Positions 19,101 through 27,857 are shown, counted from the stretch's first letter. The stretch: 64,000 bases of DNA from Paraburkholderia lycopersici (GCF_900096975.1 NZ_FMYQ01000004.1:217589-281588), one strand, 5' to 3'. Numbers and translations: made by a program. Notes: generated by a model not told the origin, from the letters alone.

Positions 19101-19288
19101 CCGTGCAATTGCTGAAGTCGCTCGCGCCCGTGCTGCAGCCGTTGCTTGAGGCGAAGGGCAACGCTGGCGGCGATGCACAGCCCGATGCCGCACACGCGGC
19201 CCAGCAGATGACGCTGATCGATACGCAAACGGGCGAAATGCGCCGCGTGGTGTGGAACGGCGACAAGCTCGACGCTCCGGCGTATTGA
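16118..19288 (+). CDS. Large bifunctional class A penicillin-binding-protein-like transglycosylase/transpeptidase
   Basis: The 1056-aa product has one N-terminal membrane anchor (residues about 20-45) and a GT51 domain. The catalytic Glu is E174 in LLFIEDKYL, and the second GT51 motif reads PGGSTLATQIEKF. The transpeptidase part has an SxxK motif at S507-K510 (GSTAK) and a KTGTG motif at 935-939. The GT51 motifs differ from the usual EDRRFxxHxG and GGSTITQQL forms, which suggests a divergent subfamily. It would polymerise and cross-link peptidoglycan in the periplasm. About 1056 aa is longer than typical PBP1 proteins (750-850). The start has AGGAGA 6-7 nt ahead. It is monocistronic with a terminator following. 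Confidence 0.85.
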   Translation: MNRPSVRFPLRAAGAGSLFRWVKWGFVVAFLAALVIIARIVQIEIDTSRLQARYLSELTRDIGYTVENGPSHSIRFPTTNGPYDVRLGYAQLPTFESRLAQRGFTIAAQARDSDRMIAVADEGLFLPYDEKDQAGIVLRDASGAMLFHTRYPQRAYENFDAVPPVVRDSLLFIEDKYLLALDQPNRNPAIDWGRFSRALVDQGARLVNRHQQTPGGSTLATQIEKFRHSSGGRTATPPEKLRQIASASLRAYLDGPQTMPARQQILVHYLNSVPLAAKPGVGEVNGLGDGLADWYGRDFREVNRILRAPLSTATLDEQALAFRQVLSLLIAQRAPSYFLQKNTEALAKLTDSYLRLLGANGVITPALRDAALATHLALDRSRPAQRVPVSYVERKAVLTLRTQLMQALGLKTLYDLDRLDLTATATLDDSVQQAVSDRLADASTKDGARQAGLVGFEMLRPSDDPSKIAYSFTLFERSNGENLVRVQTDSVNQPFDINSGARLNLGSTAKLRTLVTYLQIVSALHAKYAAEDAKTLHAMLKDVDPGDALTRWAIDYLSKTSDRSLHSMLEAAVERKYSASPGETFYTGGGAQSFNNFESSDNAQILTVHRAFQHSVNLVFVRLMRDIVHYKMIETSGPPAQWLDDPAVRNRFLTQFADGESQVYMKRFYRRYAGKSDDEALAILLQHTRKGPARIATVLRSANPDGTLPWFDAQMRAQLKNTKFQWLDDEDLAHYYEKYAIDRFNLNDRGYIAGIHPLELWLLNYLRAHPDATLAQVQQESRDTRLYTYKWLFKTKYHATQDRRIRHMIELRAYDSIGKSWRVLGYPFDSITPSYGAAIGASGDRPAALAQLIGLISSNGEKLPTHSFESLDFARGTPYETRFVHAATPPQPLISPQISQVVRELLNSVVEGGTAKRLANGMTFPDGKTLPVYGKTGTGDQRFNVYAPGARLIESRKVNRSATFVFVIGDRFYGTLTAWVHEPYAARYTFTSALSVQLLKSLAPVLQPLLEAKGNAGGDAQPDAAHAAQQMTLIDTQTGEMRRVVWNGDKLDAPAY

Positions 19289-19314
19289 GCCAGATAGTTC
19301 GGGATACAAAGTAA

Positions 19315-19357
19315 AACGCGAGGCTCGCGCATCTGCGCCGGCCTCGCGTTCTTCTTT
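19315..19357. terminator. Rho-independent terminator between convergent genes
   Basis: The stem AACGCGAGGC (19315-19324) pairs with GCCTCGCGTT (19341-19350), with a 16-nt loop and a CTTCTTT tract on the plus side. It lies after the PBP-like gene and before the stop of the oppositely oriented lipoprotein gene. Confidence 0.8.
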
Positions 19358-19363
19358 ATGCGA

Positions 19364-19912
19364 TCAATATCCGCTCGGCGGGGGAGGCGGCGATCCCGGC
19401 GGGGGCGGCGGCAGATAACGCTGCTGGGGCGCGGGCTGGAACTGCTGCGGCGCGCTCTGGAACTGCGGTTGTTGCGGGGCCACCATGTTGCCGGGCGCCG
19501 GGATGCGGTTGCCCGTGGCGTACATGCACTGCAGATACGCGTAGTCGTAGCGGCGCTGCACGTCCCACGCGGAGCCTTGTGCGTTGCCCATGCCGACCGC
19601 GCTGCCCGCGAGCAGGCCCGCGCCGGCGCCAATGGCTGCGCCCTGGCCGCCGCCAAATGCGGCGCCGGCCGCCGCGCCGAGCGCCGTGCCGACCACGGCG
19701 CTGCCCACGCCGGCATTCGTCGCGGCCTGGTTCGTGGAGACGCCGCCCACCTGCTGGAAGGCGAACTGGCGGCAGTTTGCGTCGTCGGCGCGGAACTGGT
19801 CGAAGGTCTTGCCCGTGCCGGGCAGCGCCATCACGCTCGGCCCCGTGGGGACGACGGCGCACGCGCTCAGCAGCCCAGCCGTGGCGAGTAGCGTGAGATA
19901 GGTGTATTTCAT
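19364..19912 (-). CDS. Glycine-zipper lipoprotein (182 aa)
   Basis: The N-terminus MKYTYLTLLATAGLLSACAVV is a lipoprotein signal (lipobox LSAC). A glycine-zipper segment follows (about 65-110: GVGSAVVGTALGAAAGAAF and GAAIGAGAGLLAGSAVG), like SlyB/YMGG proteins that insert in the outer membrane. The C-terminal 45 residues are Gln/Pro-rich with polyproline runs. The middle holds two Cys (DDANCRQ, YLQCMYA). It is probably an outer-membrane lipoprotein with a structural role. It is followed on the same strand, 24-25 nt apart, by another exported protein gene. Confidence 0.85.
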   Translation of the reverse strand: MKYTYLTLLATAGLLSACAVVPTGPSVMALPGTGKTFDQFRADDANCRQFAFQQVGGVSTNQAATNAGVGSAVVGTALGAAAGAAFGGGQGAAIGAGAGLLAGSAVGMGNAQGSAWDVQRRYDYAYLQCMYATGNRIPAPGNMVAPQQPQFQSAPQQFQPAPQQRYLPPPPPGSPPPPPSGY

Positions 19913-19936
19913 GTGCGGCTCGATATCGTCAAGGTG

Positions 19937-20338
19937 TTAGTTCGAAGGCGCCGGCTGGGCGGGAACCGCGCGCCAGCCCGACGCGCATTGCTGCGCATAC
20001 GGATAGTAGGTTTTCGACTCGTCGCAGTAATACCAGGTGTCGCTGTTTTCCTGCTGTCCGCCCGCGATGTCGCCAGGCGGCGCGTTGCCGGGGCCCTGCG
20101 GGCCCGCATCGGGGGCACCGGATTGCGGCTGTCCCTGCTCGATGTAGTCGGGCGCCTGTGGCGGAGGCGGCGCAACGATGACGGGCGGCGGCCCGTAGTA
20201 GTAAGGCACCGGCGCGACCGGGTAGTAATACGGCACGCCGCCGCCGATGAACACGCCGACATGCGCCGCATGTGCGACGCCACTCACGCCGACGAGCGCC
20301 GCCGCGACGGCTCCAGGTAGTAGCTTCAACCTTCTCAC
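19937..20338 (-). CDS. Secreted Tyr/Pro-rich protein (133 aa), GTG start
   Basis: I place the start at the GTG with GGAGA 6 nt upstream, giving a clean signal peptide (VRRLKLLPGAVAAALVGVSG, cleavage after AHA). An ATG 11 codons further up is possible. The mature protein is rich in Tyr and Pro (VPYYYPVAPVPYYYGPPP) and ends with a conserved-looking module WYYCDESKTYYPYAQQCASGW containing two Cys. Such modules occur in many Burkholderiales exported proteins of unknown function. It precedes the glycine-zipper lipoprotein gene and may share its transcript. Confidence 0.75.
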   Translation of the reverse strand: MRRLKLLPGAVAAALVGVSGVAHAAHVGVFIGGGVPYYYPVAPVPYYYGPPPVIVAPPPPQAPDYIEQGQPQSGAPDAGPQGPGNAPPGDIAGGQQENSDTWYYCDESKTYYPYAQQCASGWRAVPAQPAPSN

Positions 20339-20986
20339 AAACGATCTCCAGTAATGGGAGGGCGTGGGCAACGGCGCACGCCAGCCAATTATGAAACGCT
20401 ATGACATCGGCGACTTCAATGCAATTACGCGTGTTGCACCGTTTTTTCGAGTTGTTACAGGAGCGACTGCGCTGGCAGGCGCGTGAGAGATCCTCGGGGC
20501 GCGTACGGCATGCAACGGCGCGCTTCGGAGGCGATTTGGGGCGCAAACGCGCTGGGACTGCGCATTCCCGGCCCCGGCATGGGGCGGCGGCTGTAACAAT
20601 CGGAGATCGACAGCGGGATTGGATCGCGGGCGGCGGGTAGTGAGTCGAGCGCCTGTGCAGCGTCATCAACGGTCGAACAGCTCCCATGCCGGATAGAGCG
20701 GCGTGCGTCCGACGTAATGCATGCCCCTTACGAAAATCTCGCGCACGTCAGGATGTCGTTCATCGAACAGCGCGTGAAAAGTACGGATTGCTATCGATTC
20801 AGTCGAGGACGTGACGCTTGTTGGCGCGGCGAAATTTGCCAAGCCGACGGCATCGGCTTGTGATGAGAGCGCACACAACGACTTGCGCGCAGCCGCCGAC
20901 CTGCGCGTGCAAGGCGCGCCGATGATGCTGCGTGATCCGGCTTCGCGATGCGCGCGTGGCGAAGGAAGCGGCGGTCCGATGACCCG
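20339..20986. other. 648-bp region without a convincing gene
   Basis: No frame here has both a ribosome site and recognisable protein. The best candidate is a 70-codon minus-strand frame at 20666-20878 whose C-terminal part (IRTFHALFDERHPDVREIFV) looks protein-like but is unrecognised; it could be a gene remnant. No tRNA-like fold or strong terminator was seen. Confidence 0.5.
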
Positions 20987-21721
20987 CTAGCGGGCCGGGC
21001 GCGCGCGCTCGAGCCGGCGCATGGCTTCGCCCACGTCCTGGCTGAACTGCGCAAGCGCGGCCAGTTCGAGATTGGGCGGCTGCAGTGCCGACCAGAGGGC
21101 GTCCACGAGCCGTTCGGCCGTGGCGTCGATATCGGTACGGCGGTTGGCGAGCGTTGCGTCCCACAGCACGTGCTCCATGGGGCCGAACACTAATGAGCGC
21201 AATAGCCGCAGCGGCAGATCGTTGCGGATCTGCCCGCTTTCCTGACCGCGCGCGAGCACGCGCATGAGCGGCGCCGTATAGCGGCGCTGCATTTCGGTGA
21301 GCGCTTCGCTCAGGTCGTGGTGGCGCGTGCGGCCTTCCGAAAGCACGAGCTCGCAAATGCCGGTGCCGCTCTCCAGCATCAACTGCAGATGCATGCGCAC
21401 GATGAACGCAAACTGCTGGCGCACGGTGCCGTCACGCGGCAATCCGCCTTCGATCGCGGCAATGGATTCGTCGTACCAGTCGCCGATCACGCGTGCGCAC
21501 AACTCACGCTTGCCGCGAAAGTAGCTGAACACCGTTGCCTCGGATACGCCAAGGCGCTGAGCGATTTCGGCCGTGGTGGCGCGAGCGTACCCTTTTTCGG
21601 AAAACACTTCGCGCCCCGCCTGCAGGATCTCGCGCACGCGCTGCTGCGACTTGCGGCCTGCCGGCTGGCGTCGCGACGCGGGCAGGACGGCTTTCTGAGC
21701 GGCGGCTTGCATCTTGAGCAT
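20987..21721 (-). CDS. TetR-family repressor, candidate LiuQ-type regulator of the liu operon
   Basis: The 244-aa product has a TetR N-terminal helix-turn-helix (about 25-75: RVREILQAGREVFSEKGYAR, TTAEIAQRLGVSEATVFSYF) and a helical ligand-binding C-terminal domain. It is divergently transcribed from liuA, 186 bp away. In beta-proteobacteria, TetR regulators called LiuQ, rather than the MerR-type LiuR, have been proposed to control branched-chain amino-acid degradation from comparative genomics. Position and family fit that assignment. A 16-bp palindrome over the liuA -35 (21826-21841) and a TTTACGT half-site (21729-21735) near its own start suggest it represses both directions. Confidence 0.88.
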   Translation of the reverse strand: MLKMQAAAQKAVLPASRRQPAGRKSQQRVREILQAGREVFSEKGYARATTAEIAQRLGVSEATVFSYFRGKRELCARVIGDWYDESIAAIEGGLPRDGTVRQQFAFIVRMHLQLMLESGTGICELVLSEGRTRHHDLSEALTEMQRRYTAPLMRVLARGQESGQIRNDLPLRLLRSLVFGPMEHVLWDATLANRRTDIDATAERLVDALWSALQPPNLELAALAQFSQDVGEAMRRLERARPAR

Positions 21722-21825
21722 GATTCAATTTACGTCTGGATGGATCGGATTATCCATGAAAGATTCGCCGTGATACAAGGAAATTTCGCGCATATTAGAA
21801 CTTGAGCATCACTCAGAAATACCTA

Positions 21826-21854
21826 TTGACGTTAACGTAAATGTGGCGTGAAAT
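21826..21854 (+). promoter_or_regulatory. liuA promoter overlapped by a TetR-type operator palindrome
   Basis: TTGACG (21826-21831), a 17-bp spacer and TGAAAT (21849-21854) form a plausible sigma-70 promoter. The -35 lies inside TTGACGTTAACGTAAA (21826-21841), an inverted repeat whose arms TTGACGTT and TTTACGTT match at 7 of 8 positions. Binding there would block polymerase. Assignment to the adjacent TetR protein is inference. Confidence 0.65.
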
Positions 21855-21907
21855 GTGCGTCCATGGGGCGAAGCACGGCCCGGTTCTATGAACACCTGGA
21901 GACACTG

Positions 21908-23089
21908 ATGAGCAACGTACCCGGTTTGCAGTTCCCGCTCGGTGAAGAAGCCGAAATGCTGCGCGACAGCATTGCCGGCTTTGCGGCGAAGGAAATCGCG
22001 CCGCGCGCGGCCGAAATCGACCGCAGCGACCAGTTCCCGATGGAACTCTGGCGCAAGTTCGGCGATCTCGGCGTGCTCGGCATGACGGTTTCCGAGGAAT
22101 ACGGCGGCGCGAACATGGGCTATACGGCGCACATGGTCGCGATGGAGGAGATCTCGCGCGCGTCCGCGTCGGTCGGTCTTTCGTACGGAGCGCATTCGAA
22201 TCTCTGCGTGAACCAGATCCACCGCAACGGCACCGAGGCGCAAAAGCGCAAGTACCTGCCGAAGCTTGTTTCGGGCGAGCACATCGGCGCGCTCGCCATG
22301 AGCGAGCCCAACGCGGGTTCGGACGTGGTCAGCATGAAGCTGCGCGCCGAAAAGAAGGGCGACCGCTATGTGCTCAACGGCACGAAAATGTGGATCACCA
22401 ATGGCCCGGACTGCGACACCCTCGTCGTGTACGCGAAAACGGAGCCCGAAGCGGGGGCGCGCGGCATTACGGCGTTCATCGTCGAGAAGGGCATGAAGGG
22501 CTTTTCCGTTGCGCAGAAACTCGACAAGCTCGGCATGCGCGGTTCGCATACGGGCGAACTCGTGTTTCAGGACGTCGAAGTGCCCGAAGAAAACATCCTT
22601 GGCCAGCTCAACGGCGGCGTGAAGGTGCTGATGAGCGGGCTCGATTACGAACGCGCCGTGCTCGCCGGCGGGCCGACCGGCATCATGGCCGCGGTCATGG
22701 ACGCCGTCGTGCCGTATATCCATGACCGCAAGCAGTTCGGCCAGGCCATCGGCGAGTTCCAGCTCATTCAAGGCAAGGTCGCTGACCTCTATACGACCTA
22801 TCAGGCGTGCCGCGCGTATCTCTACGCGGTGGGGCGCCAGCTCGACACGCTCGGCAAGGACCACGTGCGCCAGGTGCGCAAGGACTGCGCGGGTGTGATT
22901 CTCTATACGGCCGAGAAGGCCACGTGGATGGCAGGCGAGGCAATCCAGATCCTCGGCGGCAATGGCTATATCAACGAGTATCCGGTGGGGCGTCTCTGGC
23001 GCGACGCGAAGCTCTACGAAATCGGTGCGGGCACGAGTGAGATTCGCCGCATGTTGATCGGCCGCGAACTGTTCGCGGAAACAATGTAA
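21908..23089 (+). CDS. liuA: Isovaleryl-CoA dehydrogenase
   Basis: LiuA is an FAD acyl-CoA dehydrogenase that oxidises isovaleryl-CoA to 3-methylcrotonyl-CoA in leucine degradation, passing electrons to ETF. The 393-aa product has the ACADH pattern: [18 protein letters not shown] (about 55-75), [16 protein letters not shown] (FAD-binding, about 130), [18 protein letters not shown], and the C-terminal [33 protein letters not shown] region. The frame extends 20 codons upstream; I chose the ATG 6 nt after GGAG. It is the first gene of liuABCD, 26 nt ahead of liuB. Confidence 0.95.
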   Translation: MSNVPGLQFPLGEEAEMLRDSIAGFAAKEIAPRAAEIDRSDQFPMELWRKFGDLGVLGMTVSEEYGGANMGYTAHMVAMEEISRASASVGLSYGAHSNLCVNQIHRNGTEAQKRKYLPKLVSGEHIGALAMSEPNAGSDVVSMKLRAEKKGDRYVLNGTKMWITNGPDCDTLVVYAKTEPEAGARGITAFIVEKGMKGFSVAQKLDKLGMRGSHTGELVFQDVEVPEENILGQLNGGVKVLMSGLDYERAVLAGGPTGIMAAVMDAVVPYIHDRKQFGQAIGEFQLIQGKVADLYTTYQACRAYLYAVGRQLDTLGKDHVRQVRKDCAGVILYTAEKATWMAGEAIQILGGNGYINEYPVGRLWRDAKLYEIGAGTSEIRRMLIGRELFAETM

Positions 23090-23115
23090 TCCTAAGTCAT
23101 TTGAGGGAGGACGGG

Positions 23116-24723
23116 ATGCCGGTCATCGAATCGAAGCTCAATCCGCGCTCGGAAGACTTCAAGGCAAATACCGCGGCACTTGAGGCGCTCGTCGCGGACC
23201 TGCGCGAGAAAATCCGGAAGCTTTCGCTTGGCGGAGGCGAGGCCGCGCGCGACAAGCATCTCTCGCGCGGCAAGCTGCTGCCGCGCGACCGTATCGCGCA
23301 ATTGCTCGATCCGGGTACGCCGTTTCTGGAGTTTTCGCAACTCGCCGCCTACGGCATGTACAACGACGACGCGCCGGGCGGAGGCATCATCACGGGCATC
23401 GGCCGCATTGCCGGGCAAGAGTGCGTGATCGTCTGCAACGACGCCACGGTGAAGGGCGGCACGTACTATCCGGTCACCGTGAAGAAGCATGTGCGCGCAC
23501 AGGAAATCGCGCAGGAAAACAATCTGCCTTGCGTGTATCTCGTCGATTCGGGCGGCGCGAATCTGCCGAATCAGGACGAGGTGTTTCCGGACCGCGATCA
23601 CTTCGGCCGCATTTTCTACAACCAGGCGAATCTCTCTTCGCAGGGCATTCCGCAAATCGCCGTGGTGATGGGCTCATGCACGGCCGGCGGCGCCTATGTG
23701 CCGGCCATGAGCGACGAGTCGATCATCGTGAAGAACCAGGGCACGATTTTCCTCGGCGGCCCGCCGCTCGTGAAGGCCGCGACGGGCGAGGAAGTGAGCG
23801 CCGAAGACTTGGGCGGAGGCGACGTGCACACGCGCCTTTCCGGCGTGGCCGATCATCTCGCGCAGAACGACGCGCATGCGCTCGCGATCGCGCGCTCGAT
23901 CGTCGGCAATCTGAATCGCGCGAAAACGCCGCCCGTGGTGCTGCGCGACCCGCTGCCGCCGCGCTACGAAGCAAAGAGCCTGTACGGCGTGATTCCCGTC
24001 GACACGCGCAAGCCCTTCGACGTGCGCGAGGTGATCGCGCGCATCGTCGACGACTCGGCCTTCGACGAGTTCAAGGCGCGCTACGGCACCACGCTCGTTA
24101 CCGGCTTCGCGCACATCTGGGGCCATCCGGTTGGCATCGTCGCGAACAACGGTATTCTGTTCTCCGAATCGGCGCTGAAGGGCACGCACTTCATCGAGCT
24201 TTGCTGCCAGCGCAAGATTCCGCTCGTGTTTCTGCAGAACATCACGGGTTTCATGGTGGGCCGCAAATACGAGAACGAGGGTATTGCGCGCAATGGCGCG
24301 AAGATGGTGACGGCGGTGGCGACCGCAAAAGTGCCGAAGTTCACGGTCATCATCGGCGGTTCGTTCGGCGCGGGCAATTACGGCATGTGCGGCCGAGCCT
24401 ATTCGCCACGTTTTCTCTGGATGTGGCCGAACGCACGCATTTCCGTGATGGGCGGCGAGCAGGCCGCTTCCGTGCTCGCGACGGTGCGCCGCGATGGCAT
24501 CGAAGCGAAAGGCGGCTCGTGGAGCGCCGAGGAAGAAGACGCATTCAAGCAGCCGATTCGCGATCAATACGAGCGCCAGGGTCATCCATACTACGCGAGC
24601 GCGCGTCTGTGGGACGACGGCGTGATCGACCCCGCACAAACGCGCGACGTGCTCGGCCTCGGCCTTTCGGCGACGATGAACGCGCCGATCGGGGACACGC
24701 GTTTCGGCGTGTTCCGTATGTGA
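23116..24723 (+). CDS. liuB: 3-Methylcrotonyl-CoA carboxylase beta (carboxyltransferase) subunit
   Basis: LiuB transfers CO2 from biotin on LiuD to 3-methylcrotonyl-CoA, giving 3-methylglutaconyl-CoA. The 535-aa product has the two crotonase-like halves of biotin-dependent carboxyltransferases. [19 protein letters not shown] (about 190-210) marks the acyl-CoA site, and [20 protein letters not shown] (about 410-430) the carboxybiotin site. A TTG five codons earlier keeps the frame open, but the ATG preceded by GAGGGAGG is the clear start. Length matches MccB (about 535). Confidence 0.95.
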   Translation: MPVIESKLNPRSEDFKANTAALEALVADLREKIRKLSLGGGEAARDKHLSRGKLLPRDRIAQLLDPGTPFLEFSQLAAYGMYNDDAPGGGIITGIGRIAGQECVIVCNDATVKGGTYYPVTVKKHVRAQEIAQENNLPCVYLVDSGGANLPNQDEVFPDRDHFGRIFYNQANLSSQGIPQIAVVMGSCTAGGAYVPAMSDESIIVKNQGTIFLGGPPLVKAATGEEVSAEDLGGGDVHTRLSGVADHLAQNDAHALAIARSIVGNLNRAKTPPVVLRDPLPPRYEAKSLYGVIPVDTRKPFDVREVIARIVDDSAFDEFKARYGTTLVTGFAHIWGHPVGIVANNGILFSESALKGTHFIELCCQRKIPLVFLQNITGFMVGRKYENEGIARNGAKMVTAVATAKVPKFTVIIGGSFGAGNYGMCGRAYSPRFLWMWPNARISVMGGEQAASVLATVRRDGIEAKGGSWSAEEEDAFKQPIRDQYERQGHPYYASARLWDDGVIDPAQTRDVLGLGLSATMNAPIGDTRFGVFRM

Positions 24724-24735
24724 CGGGAGAGGACG

Positions 24736-25524
24736 ATGCACTACGAAACGCTCATCGTGGAAGTCGCCGGACACGTGGCGACGCTCACGCTCAATCGCCC
24801 CGAGGTGCGTAACGCATTCAATGAAACGATGATCGCGGACGTGACGGCGGCCTTCACGGCGCTTGGCGCGCGCGACGACGTGCGCGCAATCGTGCTTGCG
24901 GGCAACGGCAAGGCCTTTTGCGCAGGCGCCGACCTGAACTGGATGCGCAAGATGGCCGGCTACTCGGACGAGGAGAATCGGGAGGACGCGCTGCGTCTCG
25001 CGCATATGCTTTCGGCCATCTATCGCTGCCCGAAGCCCGTGGTCGCGCGCGTGCATGGCGACGCCTACGCGGGCGGCATGGGCCTCTTGTGCGCCGCCGA
25101 TATCGTGGTGGCCGCCGAAAGCGCACACTTCTGCCTTTCCGAAGCACGCCTCGGCCTGATGCCCGCCACGATCGCGCCATACGTGATTCGCGCGCTTGGC
25201 GAGCAGGCTTCGCGCCGCTACTTCGTCACGGCCGAAGCGTTCGATTGTGCGACCGCGTTGCGGCTGGGCCTCGTCAGCGAAGCCGTGAGCGCGGAAGAAC
25301 TCGACGCGACCGTGCAACGTATCACCGAAACGCTTTGCGCGAACAGCCCGAACGCCGTGCGCGAGTGCAAGCAACTCGTGCAGGACGTGGCGGGCCAGAC
25401 GATCGATGACGCCCTGATCGAAGACACCGCCGTTCGCATCGCGCGTATTCGCGCGAGCGAGGAAGGGCGCGACGGCGTGTCGTCGTTCCTTGAAAAGCGC
25501 ACGCCGCGCTGGCGTACCGAATAA
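24736..25524 (+). CDS. liuC: 3-Methylglutaconyl-CoA hydratase (crotonase family)
   Basis: LiuC hydrates 3-methylglutaconyl-CoA to 3-hydroxy-3-methylglutaryl-CoA. The 262-aa crotonase-fold product has the oxyanion-hole stretches GNGKAFCAGADLNWMRKM (about 55-72) and GDAYAGGMGLLCAADIVVA (about 112-130) and a catalytic Glu in LSEARLGLMPATIAPYV. The EEGRDGVSSFLEKRTPRW C-terminus is typical. It sits between liuB (12 nt) and liuD (30 nt), which fixes its role better than sequence alone, as crotonases are hard to tell apart. Confidence 0.92.
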   Translation: MHYETLIVEVAGHVATLTLNRPEVRNAFNETMIADVTAAFTALGARDDVRAIVLAGNGKAFCAGADLNWMRKMAGYSDEENREDALRLAHMLSAIYRCPKPVVARVHGDAYAGGMGLLCAADIVVAAESAHFCLSEARLGLMPATIAPYVIRALGEQASRRYFVTAEAFDCATALRLGLVSEAVSAEELDATVQRITETLCANSPNAVRECKQLVQDVAGQTIDDALIEDTAVRIARIRASEEGRDGVSSFLEKRTPRWRTE

Positions 25525-25554
25525 AGCCACGCAGCGATATAGCGAGGACACTAC

Positions 25555-27576
25555 ATGTTCAACAAGATCCTGATCGCCAACCGGGGCGAAATTGCTTGCC
25601 GGGTGGCGGCCACTTGCCGGCGGCTCGGCGTGAAGAGCGTGGCCGTGTATTCGGACGCCGACGCAAACGCCAAGCACGTCGCAGCCTGCGACGAGGCCGT
25701 GCACATCGGCGAGGCCGCCGCCGCGCAAAGCTATCTGCGCATCGAGCGCATCATCGAAGCCGCGCGCGCAACGGGTGCGCAGGCCATTCACCCGGGCTAT
25801 GGCTTTCTTTCGGAGAACGAAGACTTCGCCCGCGCATGCGAAGCGGCCGGCATCGTGTTCATCGGGCCGCCGGTCGAGGCGATCGCCGCGATGGGTTCGA
25901 AGGCGGCCGCCAAGGCTCTGATGCACGCAGCAGCGGTGCCGCTCGTGCCCGGCTACCACGGCGACGACCAGGACCCGGCGCTCCTGCAACGCGAAGCCGA
26001 TGCAATGGGCTACCCCGTGCTGCTCAAGGCGAGCGCGGGCGGCGGCGGCAAGGGCATGCGCGTGGTCGAGCGCAGCGAGGACTTTGCGGCGGCGCTCGCC
26101 TCATGCAAGCGCGAGGCAGCAAGCAGCTTCGGCAACGACCGCGTGCTGATCGAGAAGTACCTCATGCGGCCGCGCCACGTCGAGGTGCAGGTGTTCGCGG
26201 ACAGGCACGGCGGCGCCGTCTACCTGTTCGATCGCGATTGCTCGGTGCAGCGCCGTCACCAGAAGGTACTCGAGGAAGCGCCCGCCCCCGGGCTGCAGGA
26301 CCAGGTGCGCCACGCGATGGGCGAGGCGGCCGTGGCCGCGGCGCGTGCGGTGCACTACGTAGGCGCGGGCACCGTCGAATTCATCATGACGGGGGCCGAT
26401 TTCTACTTCATGGAGATGAATACGCGCCTGCAGGTCGAGCATCCGGTGACGGAAATGGTCACCGGGCTCGATCTCGTCGAATGGCAGTTGCGCGTGGCAG
26501 CGGGCGAACCGTTGCCGCTCGACCAGTCGCAACTCCTGGTCACGGGGCACGCGCTCGAAGCGCGCATCTACGCGGAAAATCCGGCGCGCGGCTTCCTGCC
26601 GTCCACAGGCACGCTCAAGCATCTGCGCATGCCCGAGGGCGTCGAGTTCCGGCTGGGCGATGCGGGGCAACGCGCGGGCGTGCGCATCGACAGCGGCGTG
26701 CGCGAGGGCGACACCATCACGCCGTTCTACGACCCGATGATCGCGAAGCTGATCGTGCACGGCGCCACGCGCGAAGAAGCGCTGGCGCGCATGGAGCGCG
26801 CGCTCGAAGCGTGCGAGGTGGTGGGGCCGCATACGAATGTCGAGTTCCTGCACAGGCTCGTGACTTGTGAGCCGTTCGCGAACGCCGATCTCGACACGGG
26901 CTTGATCGAGCGGAACCACGACGCATTGTTCGCGCCGCATCAAAAGCCGGTTCGCGAGGCGCTCGCGCTTGCGTGCGCGGCGCTGCTTGGGCGGGAAGGT
27001 GGCGCGGTAGTGGATGCGTCAGCGGGGACCTCGCCGTGGCAGGCGCTTTCGCATTGGCGGTTGAACAGCGGCTTTGCACAATCGCTCGCATGGCGCGACG
27101 TGGAAAGCGATACGGCGTTCACGGTGGCGCATACGCACGATGGCGGCGAACAGACGCTGGCCTATGCGGGACATGGGGCGCGATATACGTGGTGGCGCGG
27201 GCAGGGCGCGGATGAATACGGCGCAACCCTTGACGAGCGGCGCGTGACAGGACGCGTCTTCATCGACGGCGATGTATTTCACGTGTTTTGCCTTGGCGCC
27301 GCAATGGCGTTCGAGTGGCAGAACCTGCTCGCGCACGCGGCCGACGCGGAGCACGGCGAAGGCCGTTTGACCGCGCCGATGCCGGGCAAGGTGATCGCCG
27401 TGCTGGTCGAGCCTGGCGCGATAGTCGAAAAGGGCGCCCCGCTCATCGTCATGGAGGCGATGAAAATGGAGCACACCATCGGTGCGCCAACGGCCGGTAA
27501 GGTAACCGAAGTATTGTACGGCGTCGGGGACCAGGTGGCGGATGGCGCGCAATTGCTGGTGCTGGAAGCCGCATGA
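25555..27576 (+). CDS. liuD: 3-Methylcrotonyl-CoA carboxylase alpha (biotin-carrying) subunit
   Basis: LiuD carboxylates its own biotin using ATP and bicarbonate. The 673-aa product starts MFNKILIANRGEIACRVAAT, the biotin carboxylase N-domain. It has the ATP-grasp glycine loop (KASAGGGGKGMRVV, about 160-175) and the active-site stretch FYFMEMNTRLQVEHPVTEMV (about 283-302). The C-terminal biotinyl domain carries EAMKMEH, with the biotin attached to the Lys. GAGGACA precedes the ATG. It is the last gene of the liu operon; a terminator follows at 27642. Confidence 0.96.
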   Translation: MFNKILIANRGEIACRVAATCRRLGVKSVAVYSDADANAKHVAACDEAVHIGEAAAAQSYLRIERIIEAARATGAQAIHPGYGFLSENEDFARACEAAGIVFIGPPVEAIAAMGSKAAAKALMHAAAVPLVPGYHGDDQDPALLQREADAMGYPVLLKASAGGGGKGMRVVERSEDFAAALASCKREAASSFGNDRVLIEKYLMRPRHVEVQVFADRHGGAVYLFDRDCSVQRRHQKVLEEAPAPGLQDQVRHAMGEAAVAAARAVHYVGAGTVEFIMTGADFYFMEMNTRLQVEHPVTEMVTGLDLVEWQLRVAAGEPLPLDQSQLLVTGHALEARIYAENPARGFLPSTGTLKHLRMPEGVEFRLGDAGQRAGVRIDSGVREGDTITPFYDPMIAKLIVHGATREEALARMERALEACEVVGPHTNVEFLHRLVTCEPFANADLDTGLIERNHDALFAPHQKPVREALALACAALLGREGGAVVDASAGTSPWQALSHWRLNSGFAQSLAWRDVESDTAFTVAHTHDGGEQTLAYAGHGARYTWWRGQGADEYGATLDERRVTGRVFIDGDVFHVFCLGAAMAFEWQNLLAHAADAEHGEGRLTAPMPGKVIAVLVEPGAIVEKGAPLIVMEAMKMEHTIGAPTAGKVTEVLYGVGDQVADGAQLLVLEAA

Positions 27577-27641
27577 CGCATGGTTCAATACGCGCCTCGC
27601 AGCCTTCCTGAGGCTGGATCGCGATGTGAAGTTGTGCCCTG

Positions 27642-27673
27642 GGGCGCTTCGTTTGGCGGAGCGCCCTTTTTTT
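27642..27673 (+). terminator. Rho-independent terminator of the liu operon
   Basis: GGGCGCT (27642-27648) pairs with AGCGCCC (27660-27666) around an 11-nt loop, followed by seven T. It lies 66 nt after the liuD stop, so the operon ends without an HMG-CoA lyase (liuE) gene. Confidence 0.9.
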
Positions 27674-27857
27674 CGCAGGCAATTCGTCGGGGACCGGATC
27701 GAACAGCGCGCACTTCGCGGAGAAACAATGCCATCATGTAGGCGGTTTTTCGGGGCAGACTTTTCGGGTCGAACCTTGTGGCGCGCTGCCGCCCAAAGGA
27801 TCGCCGCGTGGGAATCCGGGGTCGGATACACATCCCGTTCGTCAAGGTGAGGTCATC

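Noticed and set aside
16067..19309. 1080-codon open frame antisense to the PBP-like gene
   Set aside because: The sense frame has catalytic motifs and a ribosome site; the antisense frame has neither and is Arg/His/Val-rich.
20666..20878. 70-codon minus-strand frame
   Set aside because: Part of the sequence looks protein-like, but there is no ribosome site and no recognisable family; possibly a remnant.
23674..25989. 771-codon frame antisense to liuB-liuC-liuD
   Set aside because: Crosses three well-supported genes; no recognisable domain.
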